Source: Gemmatimonadales bacterium (lineage in GTDB: Bacteria > Krumholzibacteriota > Krumholzibacteriia > LZORAL124-64-63). From it: DNA of 64,000 nucleotides. The notes beneath the pieces are model-generated. The model did no database searches, was not told where the DNA came from, and saw nothing but the letters and a program-made list of their open reading frames with translations. The stretch is taken from the NCBI GenBank assembly GCA_019038745.1, contig JAHOYV010000009.1, forward strand, positions 1 through 64,000. The letters are read 5' to 3'. Both the position numbers and the translations under genes were made by a program. Below, piece by piece: positions 24,583 through 32,945 of the stretch (position 1 is the stretch's first letter; the number at the start of each line of letters is the position of its first letter).

Positions 24583-25496
24583 TGCCACCAACGCTGGGAA
24601 TCTGGATTTCGGCCCTGCGGCCGAAGACTCTTTGGGCTGCCGTTGCTCCCATCGTAATGGCTTCGGCCATGTGCCACGAGGCCGGCTTGTTTCACGCCCC
24701 GTCTTTTGTGGTGATCCTGTTGGCCGCCCTGTTGATTCAGATCGGGACGAATCTGGCCAACGATTATTTCGACTTCCGCAAGGGATCCGACACCGAGGAT
24801 CGCATCGGTCCGACGAGGGTCTCACAGGCCGGATTAGTGCGGCCCGAATTCGTGAGGTCGGCGTTCATTCTGGTTTTTTTGCTGGCGATTATTCTGGGCA
24901 GCTACCTTCTGGTCCGCGGGGGGTGGCCCATCCTGGTCATTGGGCTTTCTTCGGTTTTGTTGGGCGTGTTGTACACCGGAGGTCCGCGGCCTTTGGCGTA
25001 TGTGGGACTGGGCGATGTCTTTGCGTTCCTGTATTTCGGGCCGGTAGCGGTAGCGGGCACTTGGTATGTGCAGGCGGTGAGCTGGAATCCGGCTACTCTA
25101 CTGGTCGGCGCGGCGGCGGGATTCTTCTCGGCGGCTCTTTTAACGGTCAACAATTTTCGGGACATCGAAGCCGACAGACAGGCCGGCAAGAAAACCCTGG
25201 CGGTCCGTTTAGGCCCCGGGTTCGCCCGAGCTGAATTCCTCTTCTGCTTGGGTGCGGCGGCGATCATCCCCTTCCTGCTGGTGGGATTATTTGCTGCGCC
25301 CTGGTGGGTCTTGATGGCTTCTCTGCCCGTGGTTTTCCGTTTCCCGGGTTTTCACAAGTTGATGCGACAGGAGCCTGGAGCCAGTCGCGAGTTCGGCAAT
25401 AGTATGAATATCCTGCTTGGCGAAGTTGGGAAGCTGGAGATGCAATACGCCTTGTTGTTTTCGGTTGGCTGGCTCGTTCATTGGCCAGGAGGATGA
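24582..25496 (+). CDS. menA: 1,4-dihydroxy-2-naphthoate polyprenyltransferase MenA
   Basis: A 304-residue UbiA-family membrane protein starting at the ATG at 24582, one base inside the menB stop. The first Asp-rich site is N-D-Y-F-D-F-R-K-G-S-D and the second is N-N-F-R-D-I-E-A-D-R-Q-A-G-K-K-T; about eight hydrophobic helices lie between and around them. The order and the G-K-x-T-L-A-V-R-L-G segment are typical of MenA. It attaches the isoprenoid chain in the inner membrane. Confidence 0.94.
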   Translation: MPPTLGIWISALRPKTLWAAVAPIVMASAMCHEAGLFHAPSFVVILLAALLIQIGTNLANDYFDFRKGSDTEDRIGPTRVSQAGLVRPEFVRSAFILVFLLAIILGSYLLVRGGWPILVIGLSSVLLGVLYTGGPRPLAYVGLGDVFAFLYFGPVAVAGTWYVQAVSWNPATLLVGAAAGFFSAALLTVNNFRDIEADRQAGKKTLAVRLGPGFARAEFLFCLGAAAIIPFLLVGLFAAPWWVLMASLPVVFRFPGFHKLMRQEPGASREFGNSMNILLGEVGKLEMQYALLFSVGWLVHWPGG

Positions 25497-26503
25497 TTAT
25501 TTCCGGAATAATTTCATACAGCCTTTATCGATTGCCGCTGAAACAGCCGGTGACGACCGGTGGTGGCCGGGAACGATCAGGGCTGTTGATCCGTCTGGAT
25601 GGTGCGGTCGGGGAAGCGGCTCCCCTGCCGGGTTTGCACGAGGAGGGCCTGGCCGAGCTGCCGATCTGGTTGAATCAGTTCGAACTTCCCTCCGGCCTGG
25701 ACGATGCGGATTGTCGGACCCTGCTTCATCAGATCAGTGCGTACCCTGCTTTTTCTGTTCTTCCCCCCAGTCTTCGCTTCGGAATCGAAAGTGCCCTCGT
25801 GGTCCGGGCGGCCGCGAATCGGTATTTATCCCTGGAAGAATATCTTTGGCCGGGCAAAAACCAGACCACCCGTTCGGCGGCCCTGTTTTCCGGATCCCCA
25901 GCCGAGGCGCGCGAATTGTTGGCAAGTGGCATGCTGGAAGATTATGACGGGGTGAAGATCAAAGTGGGGCGCCGTTCCCAGGAGGACGATATCCGGACGG
26001 TCAGGTTGTTTCGGGATTACTGGCCTCAGGGGGAGATCCGTCTTGACGCCAATCGAAATATGGATATTGAAGGTGTTCTCGCCCTGAGCCGGCAAGTGGA
26101 AAACCTGGCCGTTAGTTTTATCGAGGAACCGTTCGCCGAGGCCGAGGAGATGGAGAAATATTTGACCCTGAGCGGGGGTCTGCCGGTCGCTCTGGATGAA
26201 AGCCTGATTGAAGCGGTGGCGGCGGGCGGGTGCCCAGCGCGCGGCCCGAAAATCAAGGCGTGGGTGATCAAACCGTCTTGCCTGGGGATGCTCCCCGCTA
26301 TCGAGTTGATCGAGGCTGCCGGCTCGGTCGAGGCCATTGTCAGTTCTTCATTCGAAAGCGACATCGGTCTGAAGATGTTGACGGCCTTGGCAGCGGGCAG
26401 CCGGGCCTTACCGGGCCTGGGAACGGATCGTTGGTTTCCGCAAAAACTGGATGCAGAACATTTGTCGGCCTGGGTAACCCTACCGGTGGACTCTGATGGG
26501 TAA
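25481..26503 (+). CDS. menC: o-Succinylbenzoate synthase MenC
   Basis: About 340 residues of the enolase superfamily. The start is a TTG at 25481 or the ATG at 25493 that follows AGGAGG too closely; both lie inside the end of menA. Catalytic pieces are all present: V-K-I-K-V-G (Lys), R-L-D-A-N-R (metal Asp), F-I-E-E-P (metal Glu), A-L-D-E-S (Asp) and V-I-K-P-S (second Lys). It dehydrates SHCHC to o-succinylbenzoate. The last 8 bases overlap menE. Confidence 0.93.
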   Translation: MARRMIISGIISYSLYRLPLKQPVTTGGGRERSGLLIRLDGAVGEAAPLPGLHEEGLAELPIWLNQFELPSGLDDADCRTLLHQISAYPAFSVLPPSLRFGIESALVVRAAANRYLSLEEYLWPGKNQTTRSAALFSGSPAEARELLASGMLEDYDGVKIKVGRRSQEDDIRTVRLFRDYWPQGEIRLDANRNMDIEGVLALSRQVENLAVSFIEEPFAEAEEMEKYLTLSGGLPVALDESLIEAVAAGGCPARGPKIKAWVIKPSCLGMLPAIELIEAAGSVEAIVSSSFESDIGLKMLTALAAGSRALPGLGTDRWFPQKLDAEHLSAWVTLPVDSDG

Positions 26504-27776
26504 AACCATACGGGACTGGTTGTCCGAAGAGCCCGGCCGGTCTTTCCTGATGGATCGGGATGGTAAATTCACCCGGGAAGATTGCGCAAACCTGATTACC
26601 GAGCGCGTACATGGATTGCGCTCCAATGGATTGTCGCCCGGGGACCTGGTCGCCGCGGCGTTCGCACCCTCCGTCGATGCGGTGATTTGGATTCTGTCCG
26701 TCATGGAAGCCGGGCTGATCGTTCTGCCGGTGAACATTCGACAGCCTGCTTCAATAATCGGGAAACAGCTGAAAACTCTTGGCGTGGGATTGTTTCTGGA
26801 TCCCGAATCATCGCTTCAACCGGGGAAGGAGAATTACCCCCCATCACCTGAAGTGGGCTCCTTGTTGATCAGCACTTCCGGAACCACGGCCGAAGGAAAG
26901 TGGGTCCGGCTGGATTGGCCGTCCTTGCTGCATGGCTCTGGTTGCGCTGCGGACCAACTGCAATTCGGATCGTGTGACCGCTGGCTAATGAATCTGCCCC
27001 TGTATCACGTGGGCGGGCTAGCACCCATCTGGCGATCCCTGGTCAGCGGCGGGGCGATGGTAATGCCGGGTTCCGGGATCGATTTTTCCCATATTTCAAT
27101 GGTGGGCACGCAACTCCGACGGGTGGTGGCCGGCCGAGATGAAATTTCCTGTGGTGACTGCCGCATCATTCTGCTGGGTGGTGGACCGGTTCCCGACTCC
27201 CTACTTCAGGATGCGGTCAACCAGGGGCTCCCGATCGTGACCAGCTACGGTATGACCGAGACAGGGTCATTGATTACAGTGGACGGTTTCACCACAGGAA
27301 GCTGTGAAGTCCGGATTTCCGGCGAAGATGAAATTCAGGTGCGCGGCCCCGGTCTGTTCACAGGCTATTTCGATCCCATAACCGGCAAGACAACATTGCC
27401 TCTTACAGCCGATGGCTGGTTCCGAACAGGCGATCTGGGATGTTTTGTCGACAGCAGTAGATTGAGGATCACCGGCCGCCGGGACAATCAGTTCATTTCC
27501 GGGGGCGAGAACATTCAACCCGAGGAAATCGAGTCGGCGCTGCTTTCTTTGGGAAACATTCGACAAGCCGTCGTGGTCGGGGTTCCGGATGAGGAATTCG
27601 GTATGCGCCCCGTGGCGTTTGTCGATGCCGACGATGCCGATATCGCGGTCCGGTTGGAACAGTTACTGCCCAGGTACAAGATACCGATTAAATTTTTCGA
27701 TCTGCCGGAAGATTATTCTGGACGCCTGAAACCCAGCCGCAAAGAGTTGTCAAAACTTGCTTTGCAGCTTCGATAA
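26496..27776 (+). CDS. menE: o-Succinylbenzoate-CoA ligase MenE
   Basis: A 426-residue adenylate-forming enzyme. The P-loop is S-T-S-G-T-T-A-E-G-K; also seen are N-L-P-L-Y-H-V-G-G, T-S-Y-G-M-T-E-T-G, the hinge region W-F-R-T-G-D-L-G and the late Lys segment G-R-L-K-P-S-R-K-E. It activates o-succinylbenzoate with CoA and ATP before MenB. It is the last gene of the operon and overlaps the convergent thioesterase gene by 27 bases at their 3' ends. Confidence 0.95.
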   Translation: MGKTIRDWLSEEPGRSFLMDRDGKFTREDCANLITERVHGLRSNGLSPGDLVAAAFAPSVDAVIWILSVMEAGLIVLPVNIRQPASIIGKQLKTLGVGLFLDPESSLQPGKENYPPSPEVGSLLISTSGTTAEGKWVRLDWPSLLHGSGCAADQLQFGSCDRWLMNLPLYHVGGLAPIWRSLVSGGAMVMPGSGIDFSHISMVGTQLRRVVAGRDEISCGDCRIILLGGGPVPDSLLQDAVNQGLPIVTSYGMTETGSLITVDGFTTGSCEVRISGEDEIQVRGPGLFTGYFDPITGKTTLPLTADGWFRTGDLGCFVDSSRLRITGRRDNQFISGGENIQPEEIESALLSLGNIRQAVVVGVPDEEFGMRPVAFVDADDADIAVRLEQLLPRYKIPIKFFDLPEDYSGRLKPSRKELSKLALQLR

Positions 27777-28175
27777 TGCGGTTTTCAGCTCCTGGTTCAA
27801 TTCCGTTACCAGGCCGGTGTGAGGGTCGATTGCAGCGTGGTCTACTCGGGTGATGGCCCTGATCTCCCCTCGGGAATCCAGGAAATTACAGGTGAACCCG
27901 AGGGAGTGATCCCCCAGCTTGTGCAGCAAGACCTCCACGGACAACTTGTCACCCAAACGGCACGGCAGATTGTAATCAGCTTCGGCATGAACGATCGGCA
28001 GATGATGGAGTTTGCCTGAAATCATATCGCTGAGCGGGAAGCCGATCAGAGCCAACAATTTCTCCACCGCTTGGTGCGCGATCTCATGAAGCCGGGGAAA
28101 GAACAGGACGCCTGCCGCATCGGTGTGGCGCAGCATGATCTGGGTTTCCAGCTTGAAAACGGTCTGGTTGCTCAT
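27750..28175 (-). CDS. menI: Hotdog-fold thioesterase, probable 1,4-dihydroxy-2-naphthoyl-CoA hydrolase
   Basis: A 141-residue 4HBT-type protein. The ATG at 28175 is chosen because AGAGGA precedes it; the open frame runs further up. The active-site helix reads R-H-T-D-A-A-G-V-L-F-F-P-R-L-H, which matches the thioesterase group acting on DHNA-CoA in cyanobacteria and plants. It would supply the only step missing from the operon, release of DHNA from CoA for MenA. It is transcribed towards menE, with the 3' ends overlapping. Another acyl-CoA substrate cannot be ruled out. Confidence 0.8.
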   Translation of the reverse strand: MSNQTVFKLETQIMLRHTDAAGVLFFPRLHEIAHQAVEKLLALIGFPLSDMISGKLHHLPIVHAEADYNLPCRLGDKLSVEVLLHKLGDHSLGFTCNFLDSRGEIRAITRVDHAAIDPHTGLVTELNQELKTALSKLQSKF

Positions 28176-28219
28176 GAGTCCTCTTTGTCGAGTGTTAAGT
28201 GATCCGCACAATCGGAAAC

Positions 28220-29515
28220 CTAAAGCCTCGCCACTCCAATCCAGGCCGCGTGCATCGCTGCGACCATGACCAGGAACACCGTACGGGCCCGGGTGGGGCT
28301 CAGGCCGGGAATCCGGTACTCCAGGCTGCTGGTGGGGCATTGACTGATGCAATCGCCGCATAGGGTGCAGGCCTCACCGGGAATCCGCTTGAGCACGTCG
28401 GTGGGATACAGGGCGTCGAAACGGCAAGAGGGGGTGCAGGATCCGCAATCGGTGCAGGTGTCGGCGATGCGCAGGCGCCAGGGGGAGAGTCTGCCCAGGC
28501 GGGTTGCCAGCCAGCCCATCGGGCAGTAGGCGGTGCAGTGGGTAAGGTGGCCGGTCCGGCGGGACCAGAAAACCATCAACCCAACACCCACGAGACCGAA
28601 GCTTGCGGCCAGCCAGCCGGCCGTTACCAGGCTCACACCCAGGCGACCCAGGACGAAGGCAGTTCCCAACACCAGGACCAGGATGATGATGCGCATCAAT
28701 GGCCTCTGTTTCGGCAGAGTACCGGGTAGCTTCCGGCCCATGGCGGCGTAATTGTCCCAGGCTCCGATGTAGCACAGCCAACTGCACCAGCCGGGACCGA
28801 CCAGCAACACCGAAGCAGAAAAGAGGATGGCCATGAACAGGCCGCCGCCACGGAACAAGGGGCCGGCGGCGATCAGGGTGGGCACCGGCAAGTGGAGTTG
28901 GCCGGTCATCAAAAACTTTTCAAAGCCGGAAATGCCCAATATGAACTGGGTGAAGAAGATTACCGAGAAAAGCAGCCATACGCGGGGACGCAGGCGACCG
29001 ATCATCTTGGGGTCGCGCAGCTTGTCGGCCAACCAACCGGCGTACAGGGCCAGGATGAATCCCTCCCACCAACCTCCGGCGGTCAGGAAGCGTTCAGCCA
29101 GGATTCCCTTGGGTTCGACGAACAACTGGACGGGAATGAGCATCGCGGCCACGAAGAGGAACGCACCGAGGCCGGGTCCGACCGGGTCATCGTCCGGCAA
29201 CCGTTTTCTGCGTCCCCTGGTTTCCAGCAACAGGCCCGAAGCAGCAGTCAACAGCACCACCGCACCCAGAATGAGCACCATACGCAGGTAGGGTAGGCCG
29301 ACCATCAGACGCACTTCGATGATGGACTGAACGGTCAGCGCCCACTCGAAGGCGCCGGCGACCATCATCAATTGCAGGGCCCGATCAACCCAGCGGCGAC
29401 GGAAGAACAGCGCCAAGGGCAGGGTAAGCCACAAGCCCATCAAGCCTGGTTCGCCACCTCGGCTGTGGTGGGCTACCAGGACGAGGCTGAAGAAGATCAT
29501 CGGGACGTATCTCAT
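28220..29515 (-). CDS. Polytopic membrane protein with two 4Fe-4S ferredoxin motifs (NapH/CcoG-like)
   Basis: A 431-residue protein with about nine membrane segments in the first 340 residues. Two C-x3-C pairs lie in membrane-edge loops (W-C-S-W-L-C and H-C-T-A-Y-C-P, as in NapH). The C-terminal cytoplasmic part holds C-T-D-C-G-S-C-T-P-S-C and C-T-L-C-G-D-C-I-S-Q-C-P, two ferredoxin-like clusters. Such proteins pass electrons across or along the membrane, often from quinol. Lying beside the menaquinone genes it could use menaquinol, but no partner reductase is next to it. GGAAGG precedes the ATG. Confidence 0.88.
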   Translation of the reverse strand: MRYVPMIFFSLVLVAHHSRGGEPGLMGLWLTLPLALFFRRRWVDRALQLMMVAGAFEWALTVQSIIEVRLMVGLPYLRMVLILGAVVLLTAASGLLLETRGRRKRLPDDDPVGPGLGAFLFVAAMLIPVQLFVEPKGILAERFLTAGGWWEGFILALYAGWLADKLRDPKMIGRLRPRVWLLFSVIFFTQFILGISGFEKFLMTGQLHLPVPTLIAAGPLFRGGGLFMAILFSASVLLVGPGWCSWLCYIGAWDNYAAMGRKLPGTLPKQRPLMRIIILVLVLGTAFVLGRLGVSLVTAGWLAASFGLVGVGLMVFWSRRTGHLTHCTAYCPMGWLATRLGRLSPWRLRIADTCTDCGSCTPSCRFDALYPTDVLKRIPGEACTLCGDCISQCPTSSLEYRIPGLSPTRARTVFLVMVAAMHAAWIGVARL

Positions 29516-29751
29516 GGCGCCTTCCGGGGGTGGAGTTTAATCAGGATAAAGTAATCCATTTTTAAGAGGATATCAAAAGGAGGTGGGAGGCGACAGTCGG
29601 GTCCGAACTCGGCCTGATATCCTCTGGTTTGCAACACTCGGAATCCTCATGGTTCTTAGTTGCTGAACGACCAGGGGAAGTTGTGGATATGGAAAGAGTC
29701 ATGTAAGTTCCTCTATCTATGAAACTGGCCGTAGAAAGGGAAATAAACAAC

Positions 29752-30468
29752 ATGGAATATGAAGAGGAATACGGACAAATTGTAGCCCATTTGCAAGGCT
29801 TAGCGAATCCGGAAATAGCTGCCCACTCTCAGCGATTTTTCAAAACGGGAGAGGGCGAATACGGCTATGGTGACAAGTTTCTTGGCATTCGGGTTCCGCT
29901 CACACGTCAAGCGGTCAGGAAGTTCCAAGCGGTTCCCGTGAGTATTGCCGCGAAGCTTATTAAGTCAGAGTATCATGAGGTACGATTGTTTGCGCTACTC
30001 CTGCTGGGTTTTCATTTTCCCCGGTCGGATGCGAAAAAACAAAAGGCCATCTATCACCTTTACATGAGTAACATCCGCTACGTAAACAACTGGGACCTGG
30101 TTGACAGTTCGGCCCCACACATTGCCGGAGCTTATCTGGAAGACAAGTGTCGGTCCGTGTTGTATGAACTGGCCCAATCGGATTCACTGTGGGAGCGCAG
30201 AATTGCAGTAATTTCCACTTTTCACTTCATCAGGAACCACCAATTTGAAGACACTCTGGGTATTTCCGATCAATTACTCAACGACCCGGAAGACCTGATC
30301 CAAAAGGCAGTGGGTTGGATGCTAAGGGAAGTCGGGAACAGGGATTTGACGGCTGAAGTCGCGTTTTTGAAAAACCGCTACAGAAAGATGCCGCGAGTTA
30401 TGCTGAGATATGCAATCGAGAAATTCAGCAAAGAGGAACGGCAAGAATATTTGCAGGGCTTGGTTTGA
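29752..30468 (+). CDS. alkD: DNA alkylation repair protein, AlkD family
   Basis: About 238 residues (an ATG at 29719 would add 11). HEAT-like helical repeats run through the protein; the family signatures G-E-G-E-Y-G-Y-G-D-K-F-L-G-I-R, the W-D-L-V-D-S-S-A-P motif carrying the active-site Trp and Asp, and W-E-R-R-I-A-V-I-S-T are all present. It is a glycosylase for alkylated purines such as 7-methylguanine. It stands alone between the FeS protein and asnS, and is more A+T-rich than its neighbours, which may mean transfer. Confidence 0.93.
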   Translation: MEYEEEYGQIVAHLQGLANPEIAAHSQRFFKTGEGEYGYGDKFLGIRVPLTRQAVRKFQAVPVSIAAKLIKSEYHEVRLFALLLLGFHFPRSDAKKQKAIYHLYMSNIRYVNNWDLVDSSAPHIAGAYLEDKCRSVLYELAQSDSLWERRIAVISTFHFIRNHQFEDTLGISDQLLNDPEDLIQKAVGWMLREVGNRDLTAEVAFLKNRYRKMPRVMLRYAIEKFSKEERQEYLQGLV

Positions 30469-30500
30469 CAAGATTCGGCAATCCAGTCAGCAGTAAGTTC

Positions 30501-30545
30501 CTGGTTCAGAAATCCCTGGTTCAGAAATCCCAGGTCCAGAAATCT
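30501..30545. repeat. Three tandem 15-base repeats
   Basis: CTGGTTCAGAAATCC at 30501-30515 is repeated exactly at 30516-30530 and again with three changes at 30531-30545, in the 194-base gap between alkD and asnS. A same-length tandem duplication occurs at 13909 and 41769. Confidence 0.75.
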
Positions 30546-30662
30546 CTGGGCGCGGTTGTCCCCAATTCCCTCAAGTGTTATCATCCCTGCTCCCAACATT
30601 TGCCCTGGCCAGTACCCGCAGTCACTGGCAACGCTCCATAATGATGCCCGAAAGGTTTGATC

Positions 30663-32063
30663 ATGGCCGATCATAAGATATCCACGTTGCTGAAGGGGGA
30701 CATTCCCCTGGGCGAGACGGTAACCGTAAAAGGCTGGATACGGACCAGGCGCGATTCCAAGGCCGGCCTGAGTTTCATCCAGATTCACGATGGGACCTGT
30801 TTTGACCCCATCCAGGCCGTTGCCCAGTCCGATCTGCCCAATTTTGCAGAGGTGGTTCAAAAGCTGAGCGCGGGCTGTTGCGTGATCTGCACGGGTGAGT
30901 TGGTCGAATCACAAGGAAAGGGGCAGAGTCGGGAAATCCAGGTGGCCTCGATCGAGGTCCCGGGATGGGTACAGGATCCGGAGACCTATCCCATGCAGCC
31001 CAAGCGGCACAGCATGGAATTCCTGCGGGAGATGGCACACTTGAGGCCGCGGACCAACATCATCGGCGCGGCCACCCGCGTTCGAAACTGTCTGGCCCAG
31101 GCCACGCACCGTTTCTTTCATGAGAACAAGTTTTACTGGATCCATACGCCGATCATTACCACGAGCGATGCCGAGGGAGCGGGAGAAGCGTTCCGCATCT
31201 CTACCCTGGATCTGGCCAATCCGCCTCGGGACGACAAGGGGGGGATCGATTTCAGCCAGGATTTCTTCGGGCGCGAAACCTTCCTGACCGTCAGCGGCCA
31301 GTTGAATGTCGAGGCGTACTGCTGCGCCATGACACGCGTGTACACTTTCGGCCCCACTTTCCGGGCCGAGAACTCGAATACCAGCAGGCATTTGTCGGAG
31401 TTCTGGATGATCGAGCCCGAGTTGGCCTTCGCCGACCTGAATGACGATGCCGACCTGGCCGAGCAGTATCTACATTACATCTTCAAGGCTGTTCTGGACG
31501 AGCATCCCGACGACATGGCCTTCTTCGCCAAGCACGTCGAGCCCACGGCCATCACGCGGCTTGAAAACTTCGTCGAGAAAAGCTTCGAGCGGATGGACTA
31601 TTCCGAAGCTATCAAGGCGTTGGAAAAATCGGGCAGGAAGTTCGAGTTCCCCGTCACCTGGGGCATGGATCTGCAGAGTGAACACGAGCGCTATCTCTGT
31701 GAAGAATTATGCGAACGACCGGTCGTGGTGATGAATTATCCCAAGGAGATCAAGGCCTTCTATATGAGGCTCAACGACGATGAAAAAACCGTCGCGGCGA
31801 TGGATGTGCTGGCGCCGGGCATCGGCGAGATCATAGGAGGCAGCCAGCGCGAGGAACGCCTGGAAGTGCTGGACGCCCGCATCAAGGAAATGGGACTGGA
31901 GCCTGACGTCTACTGGTGGTACCGTGATCTGAGAAAATACGGTACCGTGCCCCATGCCGGGTTCGGGCTGGGCTTCGACCGGGCCGTGAATTACGCCACG
32001 GGCATCAAGAACATTCGTGACGTCATCCCGTTTCCCAGGGCACCCAAATCAGCGGACTTTTAG
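30663..32063 (+). CDS. asnS: Asparaginyl-tRNA synthetase
   Basis: A 466-residue class IIb enzyme. The N-terminal OB-fold has [14 protein letters not shown] and F-I-Q-I-H-D-G. Motif 2 is [16 protein letters not shown] and motif 3 is G-F-G-L-G-F-D-R. The N-T-S-R-H-L run and [10 protein letters not shown] identify it as AsnRS, not AspRS. AAAGG precedes the ATG at 30663. It charges tRNA-Asn directly, so Asn-tRNA need not come from an amidotransferase. A GNAT gene follows 39 bases later. Confidence 0.97.
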   Translation: MADHKISTLLKGDIPLGETVTVKGWIRTRRDSKAGLSFIQIHDGTCFDPIQAVAQSDLPNFAEVVQKLSAGCCVICTGELVESQGKGQSREIQVASIEVPGWVQDPETYPMQPKRHSMEFLREMAHLRPRTNIIGAATRVRNCLAQATHRFFHENKFYWIHTPIITTSDAEGAGEAFRISTLDLANPPRDDKGGIDFSQDFFGRETFLTVSGQLNVEAYCCAMTRVYTFGPTFRAENSNTSRHLSEFWMIEPELAFADLNDDADLAEQYLHYIFKAVLDEHPDDMAFFAKHVEPTAITRLENFVEKSFERMDYSEAIKALEKSGRKFEFPVTWGMDLQSEHERYLCEELCERPVVVMNYPKEIKAFYMRLNDDEKTVAAMDVLAPGIGEIIGGSQREERLEVLDARIKEMGLEPDVYWWYRDLRKYGTVPHAGFGLGFDRAVNYATGIKNIRDVIPFPRAPKSADF

Positions 32064-32102
32064 ACTGCGGCGAGGATCATTCCGCCGCCTGGAGAGACTC
32101 GA

Positions 32103-32516
32103 ATGGAATGGATCAAGGGTTCGTACCGGATAAGCGACGCCAAGGTTGAGTTGGACATTTTCTACATCATTTCAGCTCTGCAGGAATCCTACTGGGCAGT
32201 GGGACGGGAGCAACCGGTGGTGGAGGAATCGATCAAGAATTCGGTCTGCCTGGGCCTTTATACCGAGGGCCGACAGATCGGGTTTGCGCGCGCAGTGACG
32301 GATAAATGCACCTTCGCGTGGATATGCGACGTGATGGTTCATGAGGATTATCGGGGGGCCGGGCTTGGCAAGTGGTTGACCCAATGCCTCTCCGAGCACC
32401 CGGAGGTCAAGGCCTGTCGCCAACATCTTCTGCGAACGCGCGATGCGCACGGCCTATACGAACAGTTCGGCTACTCTGTCTGCGAGGCGATGGTCAGGAA
32501 GCAGGCCAGCGGTTGA
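32103..32516 (+). CDS. GNAT family N-acetyltransferase
   Basis: A 137-residue protein of the standard single-domain length. The CoA-binding segment is V-H-E-D-Y-R-G-A-G-L-G-K-W-L, the R/Q-x-x-G-x-A signature; D-A-H-G-L-Y-E-Q-F-G-Y is the usual end of the fold. Residue pattern I-G-F-A-R-A-V-T-D resembles the small 'YafP/YjdJ-like' amine acetyltransferases. Substrate unknown. It is probably cotranscribed with asnS. Confidence 0.9.
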   Translation: MEWIKGSYRISDAKVELDIFYIISALQESYWAVGREQPVVEESIKNSVCLGLYTEGRQIGFARAVTDKCTFAWICDVMVHEDYRGAGLGKWLTQCLSEHPEVKACRQHLLRTRDAHGLYEQFGYSVCEAMVRKQASG

Positions 32517-32568
32517 GCAATTCCTGGTTGGGCTAGCATTGTCCGCCGGCCGACTTCTGAATTATCTT

Positions 32569-32910
32569 TCATTCCCCGTAACTGTCCACCGCTTCCTTGG
32601 TGTCGGGAAATACCTGGAAAATATTTTCCAGCTGCGAAATATAAAAAATGCTCAACACACGTTCCTTCACGCGGCAGATCTTCATACTGCCTTCGGCATT
32701 TTTCAGCGAGTGGAAACCGGAAATCAGGATGCCCAGCCCCGTCGAGTTGATCCAGGGTACACCGTCCATATCCAGGATAATATCCTTGTAGCCGCCCTCC
32801 AGCAGGGAGTTGATCTCATCCTTGAATCGGTCGTGGTCGGGCCCGCCCATGATCTTGCCGGAAATTTCCAGGATCATCAAAGGGTCCATGGGGCTTCGCT
32901 TGATCTTCAT
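32569..32910 (-). CDS. STAS-domain anti-anti-sigma-type protein
   Basis: A 113-residue protein starting at the ATG at 32910 with AAGGAG before it. It is a lone STAS domain: I-L-D-M-D-G-V-P-W-I-N-S-T-G-L-G-I-L contains the Ser that partner switch kinases phosphorylate in SpoIIAA/RsbV. It lies 35 bases after the acyl-CoA synthetase and probably shares its promoter. No anti-sigma kinase is found nearby, so its partner is elsewhere in the genome. Confidence 0.9.
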   Translation of the reverse strand: MKIKRSPMDPLMILEISGKIMGGPDHDRFKDEINSLLEGGYKDIILDMDGVPWINSTGLGILISGFHSLKNAEGSMKICRVKERVLSIFYISQLENIFQVFPDTKEAVDSYGE

Positions 32911-32945
32911 GTGTACTCCTTGTTTCGAAAACATTCCGGCTAAAT

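Noticed and set aside
30501-30545. Tandem repeats as a CRISPR array
   Set aside because: The 15-base units directly adjoin without spacers and no cas genes are present in the window.
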